Positions 25,802 through 35,251 of a stretch of DNA of 64,000 nt are shown piece by piece. The notes beneath the pieces were generated by a model, which saw only the letters and a list, made by a program, of their open reading frames with translations, did no database searches and was not told where the DNA came from. Source of the DNA: Phycisphaerae bacterium (GTDB taxonomy: Bacteria; Planctomycetota; Phycisphaerae; Phycisphaerales; UBA1924); the NCBI GenBank assembly GCA_030432255.1, contig JAUIHS010000006.1, forward strand, positions 62,001 through 126,000, given 5' to 3'. Position 1 is the first letter of the stretch. Every line of letters begins with the position of its first letter. A program made the position numbers and the translations under genes.

Positions 25802-27331
25802 GTGAATGTCCGAACGTTTCTTGATCACTGGCAACTGAACGAGAATCCCTTCCGCGCGGAAGAAGCACGTCATGATCCCGTCTTCGCCCGTCTGGAAGCA
25901 GGAGATACGGACCACCCGGACTTCGAGAAGATCCTCGGTGACCTCGACCGTCCGTCGACCGCCATCGTCTTCGGCGAGAAGGGCAGCGGCAAGACCGCGA
26001 TCCGGCTGCAACTCGAGAAGCGCATCCGCGTCCACAACCAGCACTCCGCCGACCGGCGCATCCTCCTGATCGCACACGATGACCTCAACCCCATGCTCGA
26101 CCGCATCGCACAACGCCTCGGCGTCGATGCCGCATCGGACGAGAAGGAGGTCCTGCGGGCGCTCAAGAAAATTCGCATCGTCGATCACATGGACGGCATC
26201 CTGCACCTGGCAACCGCCCGGGTCGTCGCGGCAGTCACGGGCGAGTCCCAGGAACCGCTCATGCCGCAGGGCGAAGCCACCAAGGCCCTTCGCACGGCGC
26301 CCCTCGGAGTGCGGCGGGACCTGATGCTGCTCCAGGCGCTGTACGGCTCGGAGGAAGGCGCTACCCACCGCACGCGTCAGCTCCGCCGCCGTCTCCGCGC
26401 GCGCGGTAACCGCGCCAGGCTGCTGCACAAGGCGCTCGTCTTCCTCGGCTGGTCTCCCGCGGTCGCATTCCTGGTGTGGGCGGCCTTCTCACTCGCCGAC
26501 TCGCCGACCGAACTGCCGAACTGGGCCATCTATGTCACCGGCACACTTCTCACGCTCTGGATCGTCGTCTTCGGCGCCTGGCTCGTGATGCAGGGCCGCC
26601 TCCGGATGCTGGCCCGCCGACTCGCAAAGCGACTCCGCGCCGTCGGACGCACACCGGAATCCATCGGGGCGTCCCTCGCCGTCCTGCCCGTATCAGATCG
26701 CCCGTCCGACATGCTCCCGGTCGACTCCGGCGACGGTCATCGTTACGAAATGTTCGACCGACTCCGCCGCGTGCTGCGTGAACTGGGCTACCTGGGCATC
26801 ATCGTGGTGATCGACCGCGTCGACGAGCCGACGCTCGTCAACGGCGATGCCGGACGCATGCGCTCCATCATCTGGCCCTTGCTCAACAACAAGCTGCTCC
26901 AACAGGACGGCATCGGCTTCAAGCTGCTGCTGCCCCTCGAACTGCGGCATGAACTCTTCCGTGAGACTTCCGACTTCTTCCAGGAAGCCCGGCTTGACAA
27001 GCAGAACCTCGTCGAGCGACTGACCTGGTCCGGCGCCATGCTCTACGATCTGTGCGCCACGCGGCTGCGGGCGTGCCGCTCCGACGGCGAGGTCGCCCTG
27101 ACCGAGATCTTCGGAGAAGACGTCTCGCGCCAGGATCTCGTGGATGCCCTCGACCAGATGCAGCAACCGCGTGACGCCTTCAAACTGCTGTACCAATGCA
27201 TCCAGGAACACTGCAGCAACGTGACCGAGGAACAGGAGCAGTGGCGCATCCCACGCCACGTCCTCGACGTCGTCCGTCGTCAACAGGCCGAACGCGTGCA
27301 GATGTTCCATCGCGGCGTCCGACCGGCATGA
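25802..27331 (+). CDS. KAP-like membrane-associated P-loop NTPase
   Basis: 509 aa from a GTG with GGAG 7 bases upstream. The N-terminus carries an NPF motif (LNENPF) as in ExeA/AAA-type ATPases, then Walker A GEKGSGKTAIR at 58-68. Two membrane helices (about 211-232 and 241-262) are inserted between Walker A and the Walker B strand LGIIVVIDRVDEP at 331-343. TM helices nested inside a P-loop domain are the hallmark of KAP NTPases, some of which take part in phage defence or membrane assembly. The C-terminal about 120 residues are helical. It follows the epimerase by 60 bases. The family call is inference from architecture. Confidence 0.6.
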   Translation: MNVRTFLDHWQLNENPFRAEEARHDPVFARLEAGDTDHPDFEKILGDLDRPSTAIVFGEKGSGKTAIRLQLEKRIRVHNQHSADRRILLIAHDDLNPMLDRIAQRLGVDAASDEKEVLRALKKIRIVDHMDGILHLATARVVAAVTGESQEPLMPQGEATKALRTAPLGVRRDLMLLQALYGSEEGATHRTRQLRRRLRARGNRARLLHKALVFLGWSPAVAFLVWAAFSLADSPTELPNWAIYVTGTLLTLWIVVFGAWLVMQGRLRMLARRLAKRLRAVGRTPESIGASLAVLPVSDRPSDMLPVDSGDGHRYEMFDRLRRVLRELGYLGIIVVIDRVDEPTLVNGDAGRMRSIIWPLLNNKLLQQDGIGFKLLLPLELRHELFRETSDFFQEARLDKQNLVERLTWSGAMLYDLCATRLRACRSDGEVALTEIFGEDVSRQDLVDALDQMQQPRDAFKLLYQCIQEHCSNVTEEQEQWRIPRHVLDVVRRQQAERVQMFHRGVRPA

Positions 27332-27391
27332 GCAACGCATTCCGGCCCCCGGCGCGCACACTCGCAATGCGCTGCACAGACTCAAAATGAT

Positions 27392-29398
27392 CTAGTTCTG
27401 CTGGAACTCGATGCCCTCAACATCAGACTTGATGTCTTGTGCGCGTCTCGCCGCCCGACTCGCGCGATACGCTTCCATACCGGGCGGCTGCGGGAAGAGA
27501 CGTCCGAACATCACGCGCTCCTGCTCATCCTGGATGTAACTCCGGGAGAAGAGCACAAGGTCATCGTAGATGGCCCGCTGGACTTCAAGGTCCACCTTGC
27601 GGTAGATCCGGGCCGCGGACACACGATCAATATCGCCGCCGAAGAGCATCTGCCGGAAGACGGCAGAAACGACATCATCCCAGTGACGCGGAATGATCTC
27701 CATTCGCTGCGACTGGGAGTCCACGTTGGTATTGATCTTCTGGTATTCCCAGTAGTAGTCGTGAACGTCCTTCGCCCAGTCCCACTGGGCCTTGAAGAGT
27801 CGCTCCTTGTTGGGCCGAAGAAGGCCGCGGGTGAACGCATCGCGCAGAGCGATCGTGATCTCCTGCATGGCGACCGATGGCCTCGTCAGTTGATCGTCCT
27901 CTTCCGTCTCAACACGCACGAACTCCTCGAGCGTCCCGCCGAGCAGTGCAATGTATTCCGGATCATTGAATGTGCGACCTTCCCAGTTGCGCAGGCGCGA
28001 GAAGTACCGGTTGGCGGTCTCGATCTCACCCATACGGAAGTACATGCGGATCGCGTCCGCCAGGAAGTTCTGGTACCCGGCTCCGTACAGCGTGAAGGCC
28101 TTCTTGCCGTCGGGGTCATCACCCCGGCCACGTAACTCGTTGTTCAGGATGTCCCCATACACATCCACGAAGTGCAGGTTGTACAGCGCGGTGTATGAGT
28201 TGGTGATGATGTTGTACTCGACATCGCCGGTCCGGAAGAGTTCCTGGATGGCGTGAATCATCACGCGGTCGGTGTTCAACGTGTCAAACCGGGTCGTACT
28301 CTTGCGGGTCAGTCCCTGGTCGACACCCTGCGATGCCCAGTACACCGCATGAGACGCCGGATGCCGCCAGTCCAGCGGACCATACTTAAGCGTGTACTGG
28401 TACATCCGCTCCGGGTCCATGTGGTACTCCTCGATGAGCACCCGCTTGCGGATGTACGCCAGCACGGCTGTCAGCGCCCGAGCCATGTCGGGATCCTCGA
28501 CGATCTGGCCGATCACGTCGTTGTACTGTGCGGGCAGCAGACCACCGTCATACTCGCCCTGCGGGAACATCGAACGGTACGCCGCATACGTCTCCACGAA
28601 TCGGAGGACGTCCTTGCCCGGCTCCAGGCCGGCTTCGCCGCGAATCAGGTCAAAGATCTTCTCGACGCGCGACCACCGCTCCTCCTCGGGAACATCCAGT
28701 TCTTCGTACGACTCGAGTTCAACCTCGATCAGCTCCGCCTCCGTATTCGGCATCTCCGCGATGAAGCTCATCTGAACGGCATAGGCACGCTTCGCTTCTT
28801 CAAACGTCCATTCCCGGTCCAGCGGCTGCTGAGGCGGCCGACCGACAACGATCGTCCACTCCCGCGCCATCTCTCGCTTGTAAAAGCGGTTGGCATCATC
28901 CGTGTAGCCCTGGATCTTGTGCAGGAAGATCCACGCCAGTTCCTTGTGCAACAGCACATCACTGGGGTTGCGCGGAATCGCCTCGTCACGCAGCAGTGCC
29001 ACGCCGGCATTCACCCACTGCCACCGCTCACTCGCCGTATTGGTCGCCACCGAAATGTTGTACGCCATGTTCCAGGCGTGGAAGGACCAGACACGCGGGA
29101 ATCGCGGCTGCAGACGCGTGATCGCCTCGCTCAACTCGATCGCTTCGTAGAACTTCCCCTCTTCCTTCAGCTTCGAAGCCCGCAGCCACAGGTAATTCAC
29201 GAAGAGGCCCCGGAAGGCACCCATCGCAATGCCGACCGCAACCTCAGGCGACTCGTCCTCGTTCGCGGCATCCACGTACGTCAACTGCGAGCGCCCCGCC
29301 TCGGCGGTGATCTCCGTCGACAACACGCTTGAACCCAAAAGAGACAGCGCGATCAGTGCGATGCACAAGATCTGAATGATACGGTCCTGTCTGGCCAT
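27392..29398 (-). CDS. Large membrane-anchored protein with TPR-like helices, part of the SPFH/ABC locus
   Basis: 668 aa. Residues 8-27 are a hydrophobic N-terminal anchor; the rest is predicted outside the cytoplasm, mainly helical, Glu/Arg/Tyr-rich, with TPR-like pairs such as FYEAIELSEAITRLQPRFPRVW. I do not recognise a catalytic motif or a named family. The ATG has GGAGG 7 bases upstream. It follows the ABC-2 permease by 45 bases on the same strand and is probably a subunit of the same assembly. Confidence 0.6.
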   Translation of the reverse strand: MARQDRIIQILCIALIALSLLGSSVLSTEITAEAGRSQLTYVDAANEDESPEVAVGIAMGAFRGLFVNYLWLRASKLKEEGKFYEAIELSEAITRLQPRFPRVWSFHAWNMAYNISVATNTASERWQWVNAGVALLRDEAIPRNPSDVLLHKELAWIFLHKIQGYTDDANRFYKREMAREWTIVVGRPPQQPLDREWTFEEAKRAYAVQMSFIAEMPNTEAELIEVELESYEELDVPEEERWSRVEKIFDLIRGEAGLEPGKDVLRFVETYAAYRSMFPQGEYDGGLLPAQYNDVIGQIVEDPDMARALTAVLAYIRKRVLIEEYHMDPERMYQYTLKYGPLDWRHPASHAVYWASQGVDQGLTRKSTTRFDTLNTDRVMIHAIQELFRTGDVEYNIITNSYTALYNLHFVDVYGDILNNELRGRGDDPDGKKAFTLYGAGYQNFLADAIRMYFRMGEIETANRYFSRLRNWEGRTFNDPEYIALLGGTLEEFVRVETEEDDQLTRPSVAMQEITIALRDAFTRGLLRPNKERLFKAQWDWAKDVHDYYWEYQKINTNVDSQSQRMEIIPRHWDDVVSAVFRQMLFGGDIDRVSAARIYRKVDLEVQRAIYDDLVLFSRSYIQDEQERVMFGRLFPQPPGMEAYRASRAARRAQDIKSDVEGIEFQQN

Positions 29399-29443
29399 GC
29401 CCGGTCCTCCGCTGAAGACAGCGCTCTGAAGATCATAGGACGC

Positions 29444-31537
29444 TCAATGCCCCGAGTAGAGGGCCAGTTCGCGCTTCCGGAAAATCGCCCACCCCGCCCC
29501 AAGGGACAGGAGGGTCCACAGACCCAGCACCATCACCGCCTGGATGACGCTCCCCCATCCCACCAGTCGACCATCGACCAGACGGGAGGTCGGCTTCAGG
29601 TCCGCGTACACACCGAAGAGCCACACCACCGGCAGGCTGATCGCCCGGATGGGTACGGACTGCCAATCCACGTTCCCATCCTTGTCCAGGAAGGTGTACT
29701 GCGTCAGCGACTCCTCGAGGAAGCCCGCACTCTCCGCCATGAACAGGAAGGTGGACAGCGCAATAGCGACCGCCGCGATGAAGCCGAGTTTCAACCAGAT
29801 CACACACATGATCCGGAAGAAGTTGGTCTGGTACCCCCCCGCCACGTACATCATCTCCAGCCCATCCGGCGGGATGTTGAGTTCCCGGCTGTTCACGATC
29901 GCGTTGCCGATCTCCAGCGAAATGCGCCCGTTCTGATCCAGCACCCACGACGGCACATGCAGCGTCTGCGTGGATTTCAGCGCGATGGACTTCGGCACCG
30001 GGTTCCGCGTGGCGGGATCGTAGCCGGCCAGGCTGAGGCCGTTGGCAAAGAAGAAAACCTTGTACACCGCCGACGGGTCATTTGAACCGGCGTGGATCTT
30101 GTACTGCAGCATCAGTGTCGGAAAACGCCCCTCGTCCAGATACCGTTCCGTGACGCGCTCACGAATCTGATTGACGCGCGCCTCGTCGAGCGTGATGTTG
30201 TCGCCCTGCGCCTCAATCTCCGCCACCTGCACCTGCACATCGCGTTCGATGAGTCGCTCCACCTCGGTGACCCGCTTGCGCACCTCCGGCAGTTCGAAGA
30301 TGTACGCCTGCCGCGTGTGCACCGGCACGGTGAAGTACTGCGCTTCGTTTTCACCCAGCACCTGGCGCTCGACGGCGGCGATCGCCTGTTCGGTGGCCTC
30401 GAACTGGGGGTCATTGGTGCGCAGGTTCTGGAGTCGGTTCTGAATCTCATCCGCGAGGGACTCGATGATCTCTTCCCGGCCGTTGCCAAGGACCTCCTGC
30501 GCCTGCAGGTACGTCAGGGGCCGGCTTCCGACCCGAGCCACCAGCACCCGGTTGGTGAGGATCTCGCGATCCTCGGTCATGCCAGCGCCCCCGTCTTCGC
30601 GCACCATGTAGCGCACCTCGCCACTGGCAGGCAGGCGGCTCAGGTATTCGGTGAAGAGGAAGACACCGGTCGAGGTCACGGTGAGCAGCACCGCGTTCAG
30701 TCCCATCACACCGACCCACTTGCCCAGTACGTACTGCCACGGTGCCACCGGCTTCGACATGGTCTGCCAGATGATGCGATCGCGCTGTTCATACGCGACC
30801 GTGGCCGCCGACAGGAAGAGCGTCAGGAACGCCAGCACCATGTACGACAGGCCGACGCCGTACTGCAACCACTGTTGCACCCGGTACCGCAACTGCTGAT
30901 CCTCGTTCAGCAGGCCGGGGACAACTGCCATCAGAAGCAAGAGGATCACGATGAAGACGAGGCTCACCTTCATGCGCACCGCTTCATTCACGACGTTGCG
31001 CGCCACCGCCAGCACCGGGTTCGTTCCCGAAAACGCCAGCCTCAGGCCCTCCATCATCACGAAGAAGGAAAGTCCCAGCGGCACCATCGCAAGGAAGATC
31101 TGCCCCAGCTCGCGCGTGTCCGCCTGCATCATCAGGGGCCACGCCACGGCGTTCGCCAGCAGCAGCAACAGGAAGTATGTCAGTCCCAATCGCAGCCACA
31201 CCACGAGGAGAGAGACCAGGGCAACGCCCAGCACCGCCAGCCCGACCGGAAGAATACCGCCCGGCGAATCCATCGCCACGATCACCGTCGCCCACAGATA
31301 CTTGATCGCATCCACTGGACCGTTCTCAAGCCACTCCGTACCCCGGGCCTGGTTCGACGCGATCAGGTCCGCGGCCGCCAGGACAGTCTTGTCCGACCCC
31401 TCCTTCGTCACGACCATCAGCGGGACCGTGAAGGCCGCGATCGCCAGCAGGAGAATCAGTCCCGAAGCCAGCACCTTGAAGAGGAGCGACTTCTGCACGC
31501 GATCCATGCCGAGAAAGAATTCCTTCAGGCGCGTCAC
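29444..31537 (-). CDS. ABC-2-type transporter permease with a large extracytoplasmic domain
   Basis: 697 aa from a GTG that overlaps the ATPase stop (GTGA). N-terminal membrane helices lie near residues 20-42, 85-110 and 120-190, with more before 290; a soluble domain of about 240 residues (about 310-550, coiled-coil-like, with many Glu, Arg and Gln) follows; C-terminal helices end the protein. The segment VAYEQRDRIIWQTMSKPVAPWQYVLGKWVG is typical of ABC-2 permeases (compare with the E-x-R...SKP motif of the divergent permease at 37667). It presumably forms the channel used by the ATPase encoded just upstream. Confidence 0.75.
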   Translation of the reverse strand: MTRLKEFFLGMDRVQKSLLFKVLASGLILLLAIAAFTVPLMVVTKEGSDKTVLAAADLIASNQARGTEWLENGPVDAIKYLWATVIVAMDSPGGILPVGLAVLGVALVSLLVVWLRLGLTYFLLLLLANAVAWPLMMQADTRELGQIFLAMVPLGLSFFVMMEGLRLAFSGTNPVLAVARNVVNEAVRMKVSLVFIVILLLLMAVVPGLLNEDQQLRYRVQQWLQYGVGLSYMVLAFLTLFLSAATVAYEQRDRIIWQTMSKPVAPWQYVLGKWVGVMGLNAVLLTVTSTGVFLFTEYLSRLPASGEVRYMVREDGGAGMTEDREILTNRVLVARVGSRPLTYLQAQEVLGNGREEIIESLADEIQNRLQNLRTNDPQFEATEQAIAAVERQVLGENEAQYFTVPVHTRQAYIFELPEVRKRVTEVERLIERDVQVQVAEIEAQGDNITLDEARVNQIRERVTERYLDEGRFPTLMLQYKIHAGSNDPSAVYKVFFFANGLSLAGYDPATRNPVPKSIALKSTQTLHVPSWVLDQNGRISLEIGNAIVNSRELNIPPDGLEMMYVAGGYQTNFFRIMCVIWLKLGFIAAVAIALSTFLFMAESAGFLEESLTQYTFLDKDGNVDWQSVPIRAISLPVVWLFGVYADLKPTSRLVDGRLVGWGSVIQAVMVLGLWTLLSLGAGWAIFRKRELALYSGH

Positions 31538-32772
31538 GAGTCCTTCGGCTCCCCGTCATCATCACCGCCGCCCAGCAGTGAGCGAATGACATCATCGTCC
31601 ACCGATTCCGCCGGTGCCTCCGGTGATGAGCCCGCCTTCTTCTCCGGCGCCCCATCTTCACCCGCAACCCCCTGAGTGATGAGATCGTCAATCAGGCCAG
31701 CGTCCGGCCCGGTGCTCTCGACCGGCATCGGCGCGGTCGGCGGCGCTTCAACCTCCGGTGTCGCCGTTGCCCCGGTCACCAGTTCGTCGATCAGTTCCTG
31801 ACCCTCCGACCCGGCCGCTTCGCCATCCCCCCGGAGGAAGGCCGCGGTCACACCGGCGTTGTCCGCTCCACTCGTCGCCGCCCGCTCCACGCGGGCCTGG
31901 TTGACGATCTGGATGAACAACTCCTCGAGCTTCTGCCTGGGGTGCGAAAGATTGAATTCGAGATTGCGGCGTTCAAGCACCGCGCGGATCTCGGCGAGCG
32001 TCTCGGAATCGAGCGCTTCCGTCTCGATGACGCTCCGCGACTGGCGCGTCAGCAGGTCGTCACACGTGCCTTCGTCCCGGATGCGTCCACCGTAGAGGAT
32101 CACCATCCGATCCACGACATCCTCCACATCCGACAGCAGGTGGCTGGAGAGCAGGATCGTCTTGCCGCGGCCGCCCAACGTGATGATCAGGTCCTTGACC
32201 TGGCGGGTACCGATGGGATCGAGACCGGTCGTCGGCTCGTCGAGGATCAGGAATTCCGGATCATTGATCAGCGCCTGCGCGATGCCGATGCGGCGCTGCA
32301 TGCCCTTCGAGTACTCGCGCACCTGGCGATGCTGCACACCGGTCAGGCCGACCATGTCCAGGAGTTCCTCGATACGTGCTTCACGGACCTTGGTTGGAAT
32401 GCGAAAGAGCTTGCCGTAGTACTCCAACGTCTCCCGGGCGTTGAGGAATGGATAGAGGTAGGACTCTTCCGGCAGGTAACCGATGCGCTTCTTGATGGAC
32501 ACATCAGACGGCGCCTTGCCAAAGACCGCGAGACGCCCCCGCGTTTTGCGCAGCAGGCCGAGGATCATCTTGATGGTGGTCGACTTGCCTGAGCCGTTGG
32601 GACCGAGGAGACCGAAGATCTCGCCTCGGCGGATCTCGAAATCCACACCATCGACCGCGCGGGCACGCTCGCGCATCCAGAAGTCCTTGAACGTCTTCAC
32701 CAGACCCTGGGCGACCACCACCGGGGGCTCACCAACGCCGGGCATCACGGGGTTCCCGCCAGTTCGGCTCAT
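31534..32772 (-). CDS. ABC transporter ATP-binding protein (ABC-2/GldA-like) with acidic C-terminal tail
   Basis: 412 aa. Nucleotide-binding domain: Walker A GPNGSGKST at 57-65, Q-loop-like LPEESYLYP, signature YSKGMQRRIGIAQAL, Walker B FLILDEPTTGLDP and the switch His in LSSHLLSD. After about residue 245 an extra domain of about 165 residues is Pro/Ala/Glu/Asp-rich and ends in a low-complexity tail with repeated S-L-L-G-G-G and D-D. Such tails are not part of the core family. Start and stop overlap both neighbours by four bases (ATGA upstream, GTGA downstream). Confidence 0.93.
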   Translation of the reverse strand: MSRTGGNPVMPGVGEPPVVVAQGLVKTFKDFWMRERARAVDGVDFEIRRGEIFGLLGPNGSGKSTTIKMILGLLRKTRGRLAVFGKAPSDVSIKKRIGYLPEESYLYPFLNARETLEYYGKLFRIPTKVREARIEELLDMVGLTGVQHRQVREYSKGMQRRIGIAQALINDPEFLILDEPTTGLDPIGTRQVKDLIITLGGRGKTILLSSHLLSDVEDVVDRMVILYGGRIRDEGTCDDLLTRQSRSVIETEALDSETLAEIRAVLERRNLEFNLSHPRQKLEELFIQIVNQARVERAATSGADNAGVTAAFLRGDGEAAGSEGQELIDELVTGATATPEVEAPPTAPMPVESTGPDAGLIDDLITQGVAGEDGAPEKKAGSSPEAPAESVDDDVIRSLLGGGDDDGEPKDS

Positions 32773-34256
32773 TTGTTCTCCGATTCCTCAAGCAGCACGT
32801 CCATCTGGCTCTTCCTGGCGCGTCCCGAATTCCGTTCGAGGAAGCCCTGAACCTGCTGCGTGTTCTCGGCCGAATTCCGTGCTTCCTCCAGGCCGCGGAC
32901 AATATCACCATCCGGCGCCAGCCAGATGCGTACTTCTTCCGTACCCGGAGGCATGATGTACAACTGGGCCAGCGGGTCGCTCATCAGTTCGATGAACGCA
33001 TCCATGAACTCGCGAGCCACGAAGAATCGCGGATTCGCCTCGTACTCCGTGCGACGGGCGCGGAAACGCTCCGCCTCGGTTCGCGCAGCGCTCACGATCG
33101 TGTTGCGATACCGCAACGCATCGCTGATCGTCTTGGCGGCCGTCCCTGAAAAGGAAACATTGTCGAAACGAACGCCATTCACTTCGATCGAACCGCCGTC
33201 ATACTTGCCGTCGAAGATGTCGAAGATCGTCTGAAGCGTGGCGGCCGCTGCAGCAGCCTCCCCCGTATCCTTCTGCAACTGGTACTGCTCCAGCAACGCC
33301 AGCAGGGGACGAGATGCCGTGCCAGCGGCCCCGTTCAGCAGGACGTTGGCCTCCTTCGTCGAGTTCTGCAACTGGTTGCCACGCTGAGCCTGCATGTTGG
33401 CGACCTTGTTGAAGTCAGGACGCACCTTGAGGGGCGGCGAAGCGTTGTGCAGGGCGAGCGAGTCGATCTGAAGCCCGACATCGTGCATGTTCAGGAAGTC
33501 CTGGGCCTGTCGACGAACGCGCTCCTCCAGACGTCCGGCGGCCACGAAGGTGCCGTCCGATGCCTGGGACTGGGGCTTGAGCACCTCGTCGATGGTCGAG
33601 TTCGCAACCACGTGCACCGTGGCCCGCTGAATCGCAGCAAGCACCAGGCGCTGCTCGAACTCCGTATCCAGATTGGCCATGAACTCAGCCGGATCATCCC
33701 GGTGATACGTCAGTGACCACTGGATATGCACGATCATGCCATCGCCCGTGATCAGCGAACCATCAACACCGGGAGTCAGCATGTCCTTGCTGTTCGCGAG
33801 GCTGTCGAGACTCGCACGCTGCTGTGACTCGGTGAGCGCAGGCCAGAACTCCCGATGCACCTGCATGCGCAACTGACCCTGGTCCACCTTCACGATCTCG
33901 CCCAGTGGATACGGAAGCGAGAAGTGAAACCCCGGCTCAAGGTCGGACTTCGTGATCTGTCCCGCGGCGACCTTGATTCCGGTCTCACCTTCGTTGACCT
34001 GCTGGAAACCGCTGAAGCAGAAGAGCAGTGCAAGCACGACCATCACGAACTGGAGCAGGCGATAGACAATACGCAGCGCATCGGCGAGGGACTGGTTCGC
34101 CGCTTCCAGCGAGTCCGCACGCGACGCGTGCGTCTCATCCTCGGACCGCAGCACAAAGGATGCCGCTCGACGCGGTTCCTCGACTTCCATCTCCTCGACT
34201 GGCTCGTCGTCGAAGAAGTCCTGGTCGCCCTGAATTGGATCGATCGGATCACTCAT
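32769..34256 (-). CDS. SPFH/band 7 protein, HflK-like
   Basis: 495 aa. An acidic cytoplasmic N-terminus (residues 1-60, Glu/Asp-rich) precedes one membrane helix at about 63-84 and an SPFH domain opening with FQQVNEGETGIKVAAG. The remainder is helical and Ala/Glu-rich, as in HflK and prohibitins. HflK and HflC homologues form large cages that regulate FtsH or organise membrane domains; no ftsH is adjacent here. It overlaps the upstream HflC-like gene and the downstream ABC ATPase gene by four bases each. Confidence 0.82.
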   Translation of the reverse strand: MSDPIDPIQGDQDFFDDEPVEEMEVEEPRRAASFVLRSEDETHASRADSLEAANQSLADALRIVYRLLQFVMVVLALLFCFSGFQQVNEGETGIKVAAGQITKSDLEPGFHFSLPYPLGEIVKVDQGQLRMQVHREFWPALTESQQRASLDSLANSKDMLTPGVDGSLITGDGMIVHIQWSLTYHRDDPAEFMANLDTEFEQRLVLAAIQRATVHVVANSTIDEVLKPQSQASDGTFVAAGRLEERVRRQAQDFLNMHDVGLQIDSLALHNASPPLKVRPDFNKVANMQAQRGNQLQNSTKEANVLLNGAAGTASRPLLALLEQYQLQKDTGEAAAAAATLQTIFDIFDGKYDGGSIEVNGVRFDNVSFSGTAAKTISDALRYRNTIVSAARTEAERFRARRTEYEANPRFFVAREFMDAFIELMSDPLAQLYIMPPGTEEVRIWLAPDGDIVRGLEEARNSAENTQQVQGFLERNSGRARKSQMDVLLEESENK

Positions 34257-35245
34257 GGTGCGACAGTCCCGGTCTCAGGAGCGGAGAGAAGCAGATCATC
34301 AGGGATCTCGCCCCGAAGCATCGCCTCCATCGTCGCCGGGTTCAGCCAACGCATGACCGAACCCGGCAGGATCAACGTCATGTTCTTACCCAGTCCCCGA
34401 CGCATGAAGTCCGTGGTCTTCAGGAAAATCGCCAGTTCCGGGTTGGTATTCAGTTCGGCGAAGTACTGCGCAGCTTCCTCGTTGCCAGTCCGACGCAGCG
34501 CCTCCGCCCGCAACTCCGCCACGGCCTTGATGGTCGCCGCATCATTCTGGGCACGCACCGTTCTCGCGGAAGCTTCAGCCGTTCCCGCGCTGATTTCCTC
34601 AGAGGCGATCCGGTCACGCTCCGCCTTCATGAACGTCTGCACGGATTTCGTCACCTCTTCCGGCAGCACGATCTTGAGCACACCCACCGACACGACATCG
34701 ACGCCGTACGTCGGATCGCCGTTGCCCGCCGCGGAATGAAGCGCCCGCATCGCATCGGTGAGATCTTCTTCCATCTGCGGCAGATCAGAACCACCGACTT
34801 CCGATGTAAAGAGATCGCTCATGCGATAGCGGCCGACAACGCTGGACATCTCGCCGCGAAGCTGCGCGATAAGCGCCTCCTCCGCGTTCTCGTAATGCGC
34901 CTCGGCGTCCGTCCCACCGCTGGACCGGAATCGCTGGTAGAAGGCGAGCGGGTCGGAGACGCGCCAGGTCATGAAGGTCTCGACGACCAGTTGCCGTGCA
35001 TCTGCTGTCGACATCGTCTCGCTGCGTGTCCGCATCACGCGAACCCGCTTGTCGTAGACCGTCGTGTTCTGGATCGGGCTGGGCCACTTGAACTTCAGGC
35101 CCGGCTCAGTGACGATCTCGTCGCTCGCCTCGCCCAGCGTCGTGACCACGGCAACCTCCGTGAAGCGCACCGTGTACGTGAACATGTACACGAGAAACGC
35201 GCCCACGAAGAGCAGCGAGATGATCGAAAGAAAGATGATTCTCAC
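34253..35245 (-). CDS. SPFH/band 7 protein, HflC-like
   Basis: 330 aa from a GTG with GAGGAG 9 bases upstream. One membrane helix at about 4-24 is followed by an SPFH domain (FTEVAVVTTLGEASDEIVTEPGLKFKWP) with the HflC-like motif KRVRVM and a late helical part (ERDRIASEEISAGTAEA). It has the size and topology of HflC. Its partner is most likely the HflK-like protein encoded immediately downstream. Confidence 0.85.
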   Translation of the reverse strand: MRIIFLSIISLLFVGAFLVYMFTYTVRFTEVAVVTTLGEASDEIVTEPGLKFKWPSPIQNTTVYDKRVRVMRTRSETMSTADARQLVVETFMTWRVSDPLAFYQRFRSSGGTDAEAHYENAEEALIAQLRGEMSSVVGRYRMSDLFTSEVGGSDLPQMEEDLTDAMRALHSAAGNGDPTYGVDVVSVGVLKIVLPEEVTKSVQTFMKAERDRIASEEISAGTAEASARTVRAQNDAATIKAVAELRAEALRRTGNEEAAQYFAELNTNPELAIFLKTTDFMRRGLGKNMTLILPGSVMRWLNPATMEAMLRGEIPDDLLLSAPETGTVAP

Positions 35246-35251
35246 GCCGGA

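Noticed and set aside
30092-31675. A 527-codon plus-strand frame opposite the ABC-2 permease
   Set aside because: Low-complexity His/Arg/Gln composition and antisense to a well-supported membrane protein gene.
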